Shown here in pieces: positions 27,634 to 36,891 of a stretch of DNA of 64,000 bases. The DNA comes from Akkermansiaceae bacterium (GTDB taxonomy: Bacteria > Verrucomicrobiota > Verrucomicrobiia > Verrucomicrobiales > Akkermansiaceae). How positions within the stretch are numbered: the first letter of the stretch is position 1; every line of letters starts with the position of its first letter. Under the pieces are notes generated by a model. It was not told where the DNA came from. It saw only the letters and a list, made by a program, of their open reading frames with translations, and ran no database searches. The position numbers were made by a program, and so were the translations under genes. The stretch spans positions 1 to 64,000 of the forward strand of contig JAFLSS010000004.1 in assembly GCA_022510805.1 (NCBI GenBank), given 5' to 3'.

Positions 27634-29187
27634 TCAGGGCTGCTGGGCGAGCCACTCGCAGAAGCGGGTGGCCCACGCGCGTGAGATGCCCGGCAGGGCG
27701 GCCAGCTCATCCGGCCGGGCGGTGCGCAGGCGCGCCAGGCTGCGGAAGCTTGCCAGCAGGAGTTCCTTGCGCTTGGGTGTCATGCCGGGGTAGGCATCCA
27801 GCCGGCTTTCGCGCACGCGTTTGCGCATCAGCAGCTCGTTGTAATTGTTGGCAAAGCGGTGTGCTTCATCGCGGAGGCGCTGCAGCAGCCGCAGCGCCCC
27901 GGAGTCACGCTGCAGCACGAGGGGCTCTGCCCGGTGGGGGAAGTAGATCTCCTCATCCCGCTTGGCCAAGCCCACCACGGGCATGTCCCCGAGGCCGATT
28001 TCCTGCAGCACGCGCAGCGCGGTGCTCAGCTGCCCCTTGCCGCCATCCACGACCACGAGATCCGGCACGGTGATGGGGGCGCGCCCCTCTGCGCCCAGCT
28101 GCTTGAGCCAGGCGTAGGCGCTCATGCCGGCGGGTTTGTCATAGAGGGCGCGGCTCTCACCCAAGATGCGGGAGTAGCGGCGGCGGACGACTTCCAGCAT
28201 GGAGGCGAAGTCATTTTGCGTGTCGACGCTGCGGATGCGGTAGCGGCGGTAGGCTTTGTTGTCCGGCCGGCCGTGGGTGAAGCGCACCATGGAGGCCACG
28301 ATGTGGCTGCTCGAGAGGTTGGAGATGTCAAAGCACTCCATCACCTCCGGCGGGGAGATGCCGAGGGCGCCGGCGAGTTCTGCCAGGTCAGCCTCGGGGT
28401 TGACGGTGCCGGGGAGATCCGGCGCGCGGCGGGTGAAGCGGCGCGCGGGCTCGAGGGTTTTGAGGATGTTTTCCCGCACGTCGCGCAGGCGGGCGGCTTG
28501 CTCAAACTCGAGGGCTTCGGCCGCGGCTTGCATCTCCTGCGTCAGCGCGTCGAGATGCTCGCGCACGCCGTGCCCCTCGAGCAGGCCGAGCGCTTCGTCA
28601 AAGCAGGCGCGGTAGGCCTCCTGCGAGATCCGCCCCACGCAGGGCGCCGAGCAGTGGCGGATGATGTCATCATGGCAGTGGCGGTACTCCTCCTCGCCGG
28701 GGTTGCGGGCGGTGCAGCTGCGCAGGTGGAAGCGGTGGTTGAGCCACTCGATGGTTTCTTTGAGCGCGGTGGAGTGAACGAAGGGGCCGATGTAGCGCGC
28801 GCCGTCATCCTTGCGCAGCCGCACGAGGCAGAAGCGCGGCAGGGGCTCTTGGCGCGTGGCGCGCAGGAGCAGGTAGCGCTTGTCATCACGCAGCTGCACG
28901 TTGTAGTGCGGGCGGTATTCTTTGATGAGCTTTTGCTCCAGCAGGAGGGATTCTTGCTCATTGCGCACCTCGTAGTAGTCAAAGTCCTCAATGGCGGAGA
29001 TGAGGGCGCGGGTTTTGCTGTTGTCGAGGGTGGCGCGGGAGGGGGAGAAATAGTTGGCCAAGCGGCGGTGGAGATCCTTGGCTTTGCCGACGTAGATGAC
29101 TCGCCCGCCCTCGCCTTTCATCAGGTACACCCCGGGGGTGTGCGGCGTGCTTCGCCATTTCTCTTTGAGATTCACCCCTGCTGCCAT
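27634..29187 (-). CDS. uvrC: Excinuclease ABC subunit C
   Basis: The 517-residue nucleotide-excision-repair nuclease makes the two incisions around UvrAB-marked damage. It has the GIY-YIG domain (PGVYLMKG, then VIYVGKAKDLHRRLANYF), a UvrB-binding UVR segment (EALEFEQAARLRDVRENI), the RNase H-like 5'-incision domain (ECFDISNLSSSHIVASMVRF and VVVDGGKGQL) and a C-terminal helix-hairpin-helix. It is shorter than the 600-residue E. coli protein but has every domain. The start ATG lies 8 nt after the -10 box. Confidence 0.96.
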   Translation of the reverse strand: MAAGVNLKEKWRSTPHTPGVYLMKGEGGRVIYVGKAKDLHRRLANYFSPSRATLDNSKTRALISAIEDFDYYEVRNEQESLLLEQKLIKEYRPHYNVQLRDDKRYLLLRATRQEPLPRFCLVRLRKDDGARYIGPFVHSTALKETIEWLNHRFHLRSCTARNPGEEEYRHCHDDIIRHCSAPCVGRISQEAYRACFDEALGLLEGHGVREHLDALTQEMQAAAEALEFEQAARLRDVRENILKTLEPARRFTRRAPDLPGTVNPEADLAELAGALGISPPEVMECFDISNLSSSHIVASMVRFTHGRPDNKAYRRYRIRSVDTQNDFASMLEVVRRRYSRILGESRALYDKPAGMSAYAWLKQLGAEGRAPITVPDLVVVDGGKGQLSTALRVLQEIGLGDMPVVGLAKRDEEIYFPHRAEPLVLQRDSGALRLLQRLRDEAHRFANNYNELLMRKRVRESRLDAYPGMTPKRKELLLASFRSLARLRTARPDELAALPGISRAWATRFCEWLAQQP

Positions 29188-29195
29188 AGGCCGCT

Positions 29196-29224
29196 AGTAT
29201 AGCACAGGATGCGGCGGTGTGCAA
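29196..29224 (-). promoter_or_regulatory. uvrC promoter, nearly leaderless
   Basis: The minus strand reads TTGCAC (29219-29224), 17 bp, TATACT (29196-29201), ending 8 nt before the ATG at 29187. Confidence 0.65.
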
Positions 29225-29296
29225 GCGCCCGCGCGCAGAGAGTGGCACGGCGCCGCAGGGGTGCCGGTTCTCCACGCGCGGGGTGTGCGCGCGGCA

Positions 29297-30889
29297 TCAC
29301 ATATTCACCTGAAAGAGCGGTTTGTTGTGCTCGGCATCGAGGATGGCGAACGCCTCACGGTGAATGGAGGGGTCTGAGCGGAAGATGAGGCGGCCGGCGC
29401 ATTGGCGCTCCAGCTCTACCAGGAGGTTGGCATCTTCATTCTTGAAGCGGGAGAGCACGCTGCTGTTCACCACCACGACCATGTCACCCACGGTGTCGCG
29501 GTATTTCAGGATGGTGGCTTTGAGCTGGCGCTGGATTTCCACGCTCATGGTCATCACGCTCTTCACGCGGCCGCGGCCGTGGCAGTAGGGGCAGTGCTCA
29601 TTCACGTAGTCGAGCAGGGATTCGTTGATGCGCTGGCGCGTCATCTCCATGAGCCCGATGGGCGTGATCTGCATGACCTGGGTCTTGGCCTTGTCGCGCT
29701 TGAGCGCGTCCTTCATGGCTTTGTAGACGGCTTGCTGGTCCTTGCGGTGGCGCATGTCGATGAAGTCCACCACGACGAGGCCGCCGATGTTGCGCAGGCG
29801 CAGCTGGCGCGCGATTTCACGGGCGGATTCGAGGTTGGTCTCCAGGATGGTCTTGTCGAGATCCTTGTTGCCCTTGTTGCGGCCGGTGTTGATGTCGATG
29901 GCGATGAGCGCCTCGGTTTCGTCAATGACGAGGTAGCCGCCGCAGGGCAGGAGCACTTGGCGCTGGAAGGCTTCGTTGATTTGCTTTTCGATGCCGAGTT
30001 CCTCGAAGATGGGCTGCTTGCAGGGGTAGTATTGGATGTGGCGCTTGGAGCGGCGGGAGATCTTGCCGGCGATCTCCTGCATGCGCAGGGTGGTTTCCTG
30101 GTTGTCGCAGACGATGTTGTCCACGTTGTCGGTGAGGAAATCGCGCGCGGTGCGCTCGATGAGATCCGGCTCGCGGTACACGCAGTGCGGCTGGCGCGAG
30201 GCGGCAAACTTGGCCTCTACCTCTTTCCACTGCTCGAGCAGCATGGCCAGGTCACGCACAAAATGGCGGAAGCGCTGCCCCTGAGCCACTGTGCGCATGA
30301 TGATGCCCATGCCCTCCGGCACGTTGAGTTTCTGCACGATCTGGCGGAGGCGCTGGCGCTCTTTCGGGTCGTCGATCTTGCGGGAGATGCCGAATTGATC
30401 TGTAAAGGGCATGAGCACAATGTAGCGCCCGGCCAGCGAGATGTTGGTGGTGACGCGCGGGCCTTTGGAGCTGATGGGGCCTTTGGTGACTTGGACCATG
30501 ATCTCGGAGCCGATGGGGTAGATCTCCGGGATGTCTTTGCTGGTGATCTTCTTTTGCTGGCGGCGGGGGCGCCCTTCTTTGTGGATTTCCTCGAGTGAGG
30601 CATCCAGCGCCAGGGGCAGGGCATCCCAGAAGTGCAGGAAGGCGTTCTTCTCGTAGCCGATGTCGACAAACATGGCCTTGAGTCCTTGTTCGATGTTGCG
30701 AACGCGGCCTTTGAAGATGCCGCCCACGATGTTGTCCTCGCCTTCGCGCTCGATGCTATACTCCTCGAGCACGCCATCCTCCAATAATGCTACCCGACGC
30801 TCCAATTTCTCGGAATTGATCACGATCGTGGTGCCCTCTCCGGGGTTGCACTGGCCAAACCCCAGAAAGCGTTTAACTGTGTTCATCAT
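29297..30889 (-). CDS. rng: Ribonuclease G/E family endoribonuclease
   Basis: The 530-residue product covers the RNase E/G catalytic core: an S1 RNA-binding segment in the N-terminal part (IVGGIFKGRVRNIEQGLKAM), the catalytic aspartates in ALIAIDINTGRN and VVVDFIDM, and the zinc-link CPYCHGRG. It would process rRNA and degrade mRNA. It lacks the long degradosome tail of E. coli RNase E, so RNase G-like is the better label. I start at ATG 30889; a TTG at 30907 is possible, and no Shine-Dalgarno separates them. It lies downstream of mreB, as RNase G commonly does. Confidence 0.93.
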   Translation of the reverse strand: MMNTVKRFLGFGQCNPGEGTTIVINSEKLERRVALLEDGVLEEYSIEREGEDNIVGGIFKGRVRNIEQGLKAMFVDIGYEKNAFLHFWDALPLALDASLEEIHKEGRPRRQQKKITSKDIPEIYPIGSEIMVQVTKGPISSKGPRVTTNISLAGRYIVLMPFTDQFGISRKIDDPKERQRLRQIVQKLNVPEGMGIIMRTVAQGQRFRHFVRDLAMLLEQWKEVEAKFAASRQPHCVYREPDLIERTARDFLTDNVDNIVCDNQETTLRMQEIAGKISRRSKRHIQYYPCKQPIFEELGIEKQINEAFQRQVLLPCGGYLVIDETEALIAIDINTGRNKGNKDLDKTILETNLESAREIARQLRLRNIGGLVVVDFIDMRHRKDQQAVYKAMKDALKRDKAKTQVMQITPIGLMEMTRQRINESLLDYVNEHCPYCHGRGRVKSVMTMSVEIQRQLKATILKYRDTVGDMVVVVNSSVLSRFKNEDANLLVELERQCAGRLIFRSDPSIHREAFAILDAEHNKPLFQVNM

Positions 30890-30995
30890 TTTTGAAAAGA
30901 CTGACAAAATTTCAAAGATTAGGTTTACCTTTAAAAGGGGGTGAAAGGAGCCGCCTGCCGCGCGGGGTGCGGAGTGGCTGAGCTTTCACATGGGT

Positions 30996-31037
30996 GCCTC
31001 GCCCACAGGGTCCGAATGAGGTGCTCATGGGTGAGGC
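30996..31037 (-). terminator. Inverted repeat after mreB
   Basis: GCCTCGCCCA (30996-31005) and TGGGTGAGGC (31028-31037) pair over 10 bp with one G-T. The hairpin lies 32 nt beyond the mreB stop. It has no U-run, so it may end or stabilise the mreB transcript. Confidence 0.4.
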
Positions 31038-31068
31038 GCGGATGAGGTTGAACCGGGGGAAGCGGTGG

Positions 31069-32091
31069 TTACTCGTTGTTGCTGAACAAGGCGTCGCTTT
31101 CCTGCAGGCACTTGCCGGTGCCCTCGGCCACGGCGCTCAGCGGGTCTTCCGATATCATGATCGGCAGGCCTGTCTGCTCATGCAAGAGGTCGCTGAGGCC
31201 TTTGAGCAGCGCGCCACCACCGGCCACGGTGATGCCCCGTTCATACAAATCGCTCGCCAGTTCCGGCGGGCAGTGGTCGAGGGTTTGGCGCACGGCGTTG
31301 ACAATGATATCCAGCTTATCCTGCAGGGCTTCACGCACTTCGATGGAGCGCACGGTCACCGTCTTGGGCAGGCCGGTGTCGCGCGCGCGGCCGCGCACCT
31401 CCATCTGCAGCTCTTCCTGGAGCGGGTGAGCTGAGCCGATGCGGATCTTGATATCCTCAGCGGTGCGGGAGCCAATGAGCAGGTTGTGAGCCGTTTGCAT
31501 GTGGCGCACGATGGCTTCATCCAGCGCATCGCCGCCGCATTTTTCGGATTGGCTGTACACGATGCCCGAAAGGGAGATGATGGCCACCTCTGTGGTGCCG
31601 CCGCCGATGTCGACAATCATGTTGCCTAACGGTTCGGAAACAGGCAGGCCGGCGCCGATGGCGGCTGCCATGGGCTCCTCAATGAGTTGCACATAGCTTG
31701 CACCGGCGGTGGCGGCAGATTCTTCGATGGCGCGCCGCTCCACCTCGGTGATGCCGGAGGGGTGCGCGATGAGGATGCGCGGCCCGCGCAAGCTCTTGTG
31801 CTGGATGGCTTTTTTGATGAAGTAGCGCAGCATGTTCTCCGCTACGTCGAAATCTGCGATCACGCCGTCTTTGAGCGGGCGGATGGCGACAACACTACTG
31901 GGGGTGCGCCCAAGCATGCGCTTGGCTTCCTCACCCACTGCGACCACCTTGTTGCCTTTCATGGCGACAACGGATGGCTCACGGAGCACAATGCCCTGGT
32001 TCTTAATGTAGATCAGGGTATTGGCTGTGCCGAGGTCGATCCCGATGTCATGCGAGAACATCCCGGCGATTTTCTTAAAAAATTGAAACAT
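31069..32091 (-). CDS. mreB: Rod-shape-determining actin homologue MreB
   Basis: The 340-residue bacterial actin forms membrane-bound filaments that guide cell-wall elongation. The N-terminus [12 protein letters not shown] is the amphipathic membrane helix, followed by the phosphate-1 loop [32 protein letters not shown] is phosphate 2 and [13 protein letters not shown] the adenosine motif. It has its own consensus promoter (32244-32272) and a long structured leader of about 145 nt. The RNase G/E gene follows; mreC and mreD are not here. Confidence 0.98.
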   Translation of the reverse strand: MFQFFKKIAGMFSHDIGIDLGTANTLIYIKNQGIVLREPSVVAMKGNKVVAVGEEAKRMLGRTPSSVVAIRPLKDGVIADFDVAENMLRYFIKKAIQHKSLRGPRILIAHPSGITEVERRAIEESAATAGASYVQLIEEPMAAAIGAGLPVSEPLGNMIVDIGGGTTEVAIISLSGIVYSQSEKCGGDALDEAIVRHMQTAHNLLIGSRTAEDIKIRIGSAHPLQEELQMEVRGRARDTGLPKTVTVRSIEVREALQDKLDIIVNAVRQTLDHCPPELASDLYERGITVAGGGALLKGLSDLLHEQTGLPIMISEDPLSAVAEGTGKCLQESDALFSNNE

Positions 32092-32146
32092 TGTAAAAGG
32101 TTGAGTAAACTGGGATTAAACGGGTCGGATGCGCTTCTGCACGCCG

Positions 32147-32232
32147 GTGCTCCACCCTCCGTTTTACGGGATGAGCACTGCTGAGCTCCGCGTGTAGAGA
32201 GATGCGATTTTTTTCTGTAAAAAACTACACGC
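32147..32232 (-). promoter_or_regulatory. Structured 5' leader of mreB
   Basis: Two stem-loops lie in the mreB leader. One pairs GCGTGTAG (32190-32197) with CTACACGC (32225-32232). The other pairs GTGCTC (32147-32152) with GAGCAC (32173-32178) and has an inner CCGT/ACGG stem (159-162/166-169). GATGCG (32201-32206) can instead pair with CGCATC (32230-32235), which excludes the first stem. Mutually exclusive pairings suggest regulation, but no known riboswitch was recognised. Confidence 0.45.
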
Positions 32233-32243
32233 ATCCGCGCGCC

Positions 32244-32272
32244 AGTATAAAAATTACGCAGATGGTTGTCAA
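32244..32272 (-). promoter_or_regulatory. mreB promoter
   Basis: The minus strand reads perfect TTGACA (32267-32272), 17 bp, TATACT (32244-32249). Initiation near 32237 gives a leader of about 145 nt. Confidence 0.8.
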
Positions 32273-32360
32273 GCTCATAATGCGCAGGTGACTCAAATTC
32301 GAGATAATTGCCGGTTTTGGTTCAGCGGCTGCGGGGTGGTATGAGGGGGGGGTGGGGGTG

Positions 32361-34064
32361 TTATTCGGCGGAGGGTTGGGGCTCTTGGCCGGTGAGCCGG
32401 GCGCGGGCGGCGCGGCGCTCACGCGTGACTTGTTCTTCTGTGGCGCCGAGATTGCGCAGCAGGTGGCTTGTCATGGAGAGCGCGACTTCTTCCTCCCCTG
32501 AGAACACGGATTCGGCGCCGTCCCGGCGCAGGGCCTGGGCGTTGCGGATGTAGGTGGTGTAGGCCATGATGCCGATGCCGGAGTTGATGCTCTTGGCCGC
32601 AGTGGCGATCTCCTTGGCCGGGGCGGCGGAGGAGGTGATGATGATGGCGCGTGCTTGCTCGGCCCCGGCCATGCGCAGGATGGAGCGCAGGCGGGCATCG
32701 CCATGCAGGGCGATGATGCCTTGCTTCTTCAGGCGGGTCACGGTGTCGATGTTCATTTCAATGACAACGACTTCTACATCATACCCGGAGAGGATGGAGG
32801 AGAGGATTTCGCCGCAGGGGCCATAGCCCACGACGATGACGCGGTGGCGGTCTTCGACCGGGGCGGGGATGTGCTGGTCACTGCTGTCGACCCCGATGCC
32901 GCGGTCCTCAAATACTTTGACAAGCTGGGGGACGAAGCGGTAGAGGGCGGCGTTGAGGGTGATGGTGATGATGGCGGTGCCGGTGATCACATTCACCGCG
33001 TAGTCCGGGAGCAGCTTGTAGGTGCCGGCGATGAGGGCCGCGAGGATGAAGGAGAACTCACCCACTTGTGAGAGGGAGGCGCTCACCAGCAAGGCCATGC
33101 GGCCGGGCCGGCGCAGCAGGCGGATCACGATGTAGGCGGCCAGCGGCTTGGCGAGGAGGGTGAGCAGGATGGCGCACAGGGCCAGGGGCCAATGCTCCAG
33201 CAGCTCCAGGGCTTTGAATCCCATGCCCACGGATACGAAGAAGAGCACGGCAAACGCATCGCGCATGGGCAAGGCGTCGCTCGCGGCGCGGCTGGCGAAT
33301 TTGCTTTGGCCGACAACCATGCCGGACAGGAAGGCGCCGAATTCGAGTGAGGCGTTGAAGACTTCGGCGGAGAGCACGGCGATGCCCAGCGCGAAGACGA
33401 GGACGGCGAGGGTGAAGAGCTCATCACTGGTGCTGCGCGAGACGTAGTTGAGTACTTTGGCGATGACCATGCGCCCCACAAAGGTGACGCAGAGGATGAG
33501 TAGGGTGAGCTTGATGGCCATCCACCCCAGGGCGGCGCCGAGGGTTTGCCCGCTGTCGCCGAAGAGGACGGGCAGCAGCACGAGGAGGATGATGGTGAAG
33601 ATGTCTTCTACCACGAGCCAGCCCAGGGCGGTGTGGCCCGCCGGGGTCTGGAGGACTTTGTTGTCAGCCAGCACGCGGGTGAGCACCACGGTGCTCGACA
33701 CGCACATGCAGATGCCGAACAGGGCCGCGCTCAGCCATGTGGGGGAGTCCACCAGCCAGTAGTAGCCGAGGGCGCCCAGCGCGGCGCGCACGAGCATGCA
33801 GACGATGGCGCCCGGCACGGCGACTTTCTGCACGGCGAGGAGGTCTTTGAAGTGGAATTGCAGCCCCACGCCGAAGAGCAGGAGCACCACGCCGATGTGG
33901 GAGAACTCCTCGACCACGTGTTCCTCTACCGGCACGCCCCACCACGGCTGCGCGGCCAGGATGCCGGCGAGCAGGTAGCCCACGAGCGGGGAGAGCTGCA
34001 GCTTCTGCGCGAGTACGCCGAAGATGAGTGCGAGCGTGAGGCCGATGGCGAGTGTGAAGATCAT
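32361..34064 (-). CDS. CPA2 monovalent cation/proton antiporter with TrkA-N domain
   Basis: The 567-residue KefB/KefC-type protein has about 12 membrane helices. Examples are FGVLAQKLQLSPLVGYLLAG, GVVLLLFGVGLQFHFKDL and LGWLVVEDIFTIILLVLLP; the last has the ED pair of CPA2 transporters. A cytosolic Rossmann TrkA-N domain begins near 410 (RVIVVGYGPCGEILSSIL). It should exchange K+ or Na+ for H+, gated by nucleotide binding. The ATG overlaps the stop of the rlmI gene by 4 nt, so the two form one unit. The C-terminal tail is short and polar, with no RCK-C domain. Confidence 0.93.
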   Translation of the reverse strand: MIFTLAIGLTLALIFGVLAQKLQLSPLVGYLLAGILAAQPWWGVPVEEHVVEEFSHIGVVLLLFGVGLQFHFKDLLAVQKVAVPGAIVCMLVRAALGALGYYWLVDSPTWLSAALFGICMCVSSTVVLTRVLADNKVLQTPAGHTALGWLVVEDIFTIILLVLLPVLFGDSGQTLGAALGWMAIKLTLLILCVTFVGRMVIAKVLNYVSRSTSDELFTLAVLVFALGIAVLSAEVFNASLEFGAFLSGMVVGQSKFASRAASDALPMRDAFAVLFFVSVGMGFKALELLEHWPLALCAILLTLLAKPLAAYIVIRLLRRPGRMALLVSASLSQVGEFSFILAALIAGTYKLLPDYAVNVITGTAIITITLNAALYRFVPQLVKVFEDRGIGVDSSDQHIPAPVEDRHRVIVVGYGPCGEILSSILSGYDVEVVVIEMNIDTVTRLKKQGIIALHGDARLRSILRMAGAEQARAIIITSSAAPAKEIATAAKSINSGIGIMAYTTYIRNAQALRRDGAESVFSGEEEVALSMTSHLLRNLGATEEQVTRERRAARARLTGQEPQPSAE

Positions 34065-35374
34065 GAGATGACGCGTGTCCAGAGGGCTTTGAGGTAGCGC
34101 CCCTCGGGGTAGGTGGAGAGGTAGGGGTGATCCCAGCCGGGGCCGCTGGTTTCGAGTATTTGCAGGCGGCGGCCGAGGCGCTGCGCGGCGTGGATGACGA
34201 TGTCCTCAAAATCCGGCACGGAGAGTAGGCCGGAGCAGGAGCAGGTGACAAAGAGGCCGCCGGGTTTGACGCACTGGAGGGCCAGGGTGTTGAGGTCGCG
34301 GTATTTTTTGATGCCCTCGGCGCGCTCTTCATCACGGCCGAGCACGAGTTTGGGCGGGTCGAGCAGCACGGTGTCGAACAAGCGGCCGTTGCGCACCATC
34401 TGCCGCGCGTAGGTGAAGGCGTCTGCATGCACAAAGTCAATGCGCAGCGGGCCCTGGCGGGAGTTGATGTTGGCATTGCGCTTGGCCATGGCGATGGCGT
34501 TTTCATCCAGATCCACGGCGGTCACCTCTGCCGCGCCGCCCAGCAGCTTGGCGTAGATGGAGAAGCCGCCGGAGTAGCAGCAGAGGTCCAGCAGGCTCTT
34601 GCCGCGCACGAGGCGGGAGAGCTTGAGGCGGTTGTCCCGCTGGTCGCAGAAGAAGCCGGTTTTGTGGCCGCGCTCGAAGTCCACTTCGAAGTTCACGCCG
34701 TTCTCCATGATGCGCACGCGGCGCACGGGCGGGCTTTCGGGGGCGGTGGCGGGGTCGATGCCTTCCATGCGCGCGATGGCGGGATCCACGCTCACGACAT
34801 GGCGCGAGGTGCCGCAGAGTTCATGCAGCAGGGGGAGCCACGCGCCCAGGCGTTGCCACGCGCCCAGGGTGCTCACCTCAAGGCTCAGCACGTCATTGTA
34901 GCGGTCCACGATGAGGCCGCCCAGGCCGTCGGAATCGCCGTGCACGAGCCGGCAGGCGTTGGTGGTGTCAGAGAGCAGGGAGTGGCGCCACTCAACGGCG
35001 CGGCGCAGGGTATCGCCCAGGTCTGCCTCGGTGAGGGGGGCGCCTCCGTGGCGGAGCATGCGCAGGGGGGTGCGGCTGGCGGGGTTCCAGAAGCCGGTGC
35101 CGAAAAACTCTCCGTTTTTGTCGTAGACGTGGATGAGGCAGCCCGGGGTGGCGCCGGGGGAGGCGGCGCCGAGCATGCGGGGGAATACGGCGGGGTTGTA
35201 GGTGAAGTATTTCAGCTGTACCCAGGGCCGGAGCCAATGATCGCTGCCGGCGGGGGGCGCTTTGGGGGCGGCCTGTGCGCCGGGGGAGGAAACGCGGCGC
35301 GTGGTGGGCGGCGCGGCCTCGCTGGTGCTGCGGCGGCGGGGGCGGTGTCCGGGCTCTGGTGTCCTGTAGCTCAC
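34061..35374 (-). CDS. rlmI: Class I rRNA (cytosine-C5) methyltransferase, RlmI type
   Basis: The 437-residue product has a PUA-like N-terminal part after about 48 low-complexity residues. The RlmI core follows: DGLGGLIVDRYNDVLSLEVS, ENGVNFEVDFERGHKTGFFC, the SAM loop LLDLCCYSGGFSIYAK, DLDEN, LLDPPKLVLGRDEE and the catalytic CSCSG. It should methylate a cytosine of 23S rRNA. The GTG start at 35374 lies exactly 6 nt after the -10 box, so the Pro/Arg/Ser-rich N-terminus is probably translated and the message leaderless. Its stop overlaps the antiporter start. Confidence 0.92.
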   Translation of the reverse strand: MSYRTPEPGHRPRRRSTSEAAPPTTRRVSSPGAQAAPKAPPAGSDHWLRPWVQLKYFTYNPAVFPRMLGAASPGATPGCLIHVYDKNGEFFGTGFWNPASRTPLRMLRHGGAPLTEADLGDTLRRAVEWRHSLLSDTTNACRLVHGDSDGLGGLIVDRYNDVLSLEVSTLGAWQRLGAWLPLLHELCGTSRHVVSVDPAIARMEGIDPATAPESPPVRRVRIMENGVNFEVDFERGHKTGFFCDQRDNRLKLSRLVRGKSLLDLCCYSGGFSIYAKLLGGAAEVTAVDLDENAIAMAKRNANINSRQGPLRIDFVHADAFTYARQMVRNGRLFDTVLLDPPKLVLGRDEERAEGIKKYRDLNTLALQCVKPGGLFVTCSCSGLLSVPDFEDIVIHAAQRLGRRLQILETSGPGWDHPYLSTYPEGRYLKALWTRVIS

Positions 35375-35380
35375 GGGGGT

Positions 35381-35409
35381 ATTTTACGCGTGGAGTGGGG
35401 GTGTGTCAA
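35381..35409 (-). promoter_or_regulatory. rlmI-antiporter promoter, leaderless
   Basis: The minus strand reads TTGACA (35404-35409), 17 bp, TAAAAT (35381-35386). The -35 box overlaps the gmk stop codon. The -10 ends 6 nt before the GTG at 35374. Confidence 0.75.
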
Positions 35410-36026
35410 CCTTGCAGCGCGTCGGCGCTGGCGCTCAGGGAGCTGCGCAGGCTGAGCGCGGTGAGGAGGGCGGAGAAGCGGGCGTAGTCGTGCTCGCGGT
35501 CGGCGCTGGTGAGGAGGTATTGGTACTCGCTGCGGCGGGCGTCTTCCATGGCGGCGTTGCGCAGGCGCAGCAGGATGGTGTCCTCACTGTCCGTTTGGCG
35601 GCCGCGGAGCCGGGCTTCCAGCTCTGCGGGCGGCACGTGGATGTAGACATCGGCATAGGCGCGGCGGATGGTGGGATGCGGGCAGGTGCGGATGCTGGCG
35701 GCTCCCTGCACGTCGATATCCATCACCACGTTCTGCCCGGCTTCGAGCAGGCGCACCACCTCTGAGCGCAGGGTGCCGTAGGAGTTGCCGTGCACGCTGG
35801 CGTGCTCGAGGAATTCTCCTGCGGCGACTTTGGCGGCGAACTCCTCGGGGGTGAGGAAGTAGTAGTCCACGCCGTGTTGTTCTCCCGGGCGGGGGGCGCG
35901 GGTGGTGCAGGAGATGGAGTAGCTGGTGAGGCCGGCGGATTCGGCGCGGCGGCAGAGGGTGGTTTTGCCGGAGCCGCTGGGGCCGGAGACGATGAGCAGG
36001 GTGCCTAGCATGGGGTTATTCGACAT
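35406..36026 (-). CDS. gmk: Guanylate kinase
   Basis: The 206-residue enzyme phosphorylates GMP to GDP. It has the P-loop VSGPSGSGKTTL, the GMP-binding RAPRPGEQHGVDYYF, and the VVMDIDVQGA switch. The length is normal. As written it overlaps yicC by 11 nt; starting at the ATG at 36011 (MLGTLLIVSG) would remove the overlap. It is the last gene of the pheA-holB-yicC-gmk unit. yicC next to gmk is the common bacterial order. Confidence 0.96.
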   Translation of the reverse strand: MSNNPMLGTLLIVSGPSGSGKTTLCRRAESAGLTSYSISCTTRAPRPGEQHGVDYYFLTPEEFAAKVAAGEFLEHASVHGNSYGTLRSEVVRLLEAGQNVVMDIDVQGAASIRTCPHPTIRRAYADVYIHVPPAELEARLRGRQTDSEDTILLRLRNAAMEDARRSEYQYLLTSADREHDYARFSALLTALSLRSSLSASADALQG

Positions 36027-36891
36027 TTTGAACTTGTTCGCGGATTTTTTCGAGTTCTGTTTTCGCGGTGACCACGAGTTGGGTCAGGGCGGCGCTGTTG
36101 GCCTTGGTGCCGGTGGTGTTGAGCTCGCGGAAGATTTCTTGGCAGAGGAAGTCGAGCGTGCGGCCCACGGGGTCGCCGCTTGTGCAGTACTGCTCAAACT
36201 GGTCAAAGTGGGAGCTGAGGCGCGAGAGTTCTTCGCTCACGTCGCAGCGGTCAGCAAAGAGGGCGATCTCTTTGAGCAGGCGCTCATCATCCATGGGCAC
36301 GTTGATCCCGCTTTTGGCCAGGCGGGTCAGCATGGTCTTGCGGTAGTTCGCCACGGTGCCGCCTGCCTCCTGCAGCATGGCTTCGCGGAGGTGGCGCAGG
36401 GTCTGCACCCGGGAGAGCAGCTCCTCGCAGAGGTGGGCGCCTTCGCGGGCGCGCATCTGGCAGAAGTGGGTCATGGCCTCGCGCAGGGCGGGCTGCAGCG
36501 CTTCCCAGGCTTCATCTACGGTGGTGGTGGTCTCGGCGCTGTCTGTCAGGATGCCGAGTCGCACGAGGCCATCGAGGGTGGGGGTGACCTCAGTGCCGAG
36601 TTCGCGGCTCACGGTGCTGAGCTGCTGGCTCAGGGCGTGGAGTTTTTCGGCGTTGAGGAAGAAGGGGCATTTCTTGGAATCCGGTTCTTGCGGGGAGATG
36701 TGGATGGTGATGCGGCCGCGGGAGATCATGGGGGTGATGAATTCGCGGATGCGGGGTTCAAGGGCGACCCAATCTCGGGAGATGAAGATGCCGATTTCAA
36801 CTTGTTTGCGGTTGATGCCGCTGATTTCGACGCGCAGCTGCTTGCCGGCGAGGAGGGCCGTGGCCGCGCCAAATCCTGTCATGCTGTTCAT
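36016..36891 (-). CDS. yicC: YicC-family endoribonuclease
   Basis: The 291-residue product has the YicC N-terminus MNSMTGFGAATALLAGKQLR and the C-terminal DUF1732 block FADRCDVSEELSRLSSHFDQ, then TLDFLCQEIFRELNTTGTKA. The family are hexameric RNA endonucleases, shown to degrade small RNA in E. coli. The start overlaps the holB stop by 4 nt and the end overlaps gmk. Confidence 0.95.
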   Translation of the reverse strand: MNSMTGFGAATALLAGKQLRVEISGINRKQVEIGIFISRDWVALEPRIREFITPMISRGRITIHISPQEPDSKKCPFFLNAEKLHALSQQLSTVSRELGTEVTPTLDGLVRLGILTDSAETTTTVDEAWEALQPALREAMTHFCQMRAREGAHLCEELLSRVQTLRHLREAMLQEAGGTVANYRKTMLTRLAKSGINVPMDDERLLKEIALFADRCDVSEELSRLSSHFDQFEQYCTSGDPVGRTLDFLCQEIFRELNTTGTKANSAALTQLVVTAKTELEKIREQVQNVE

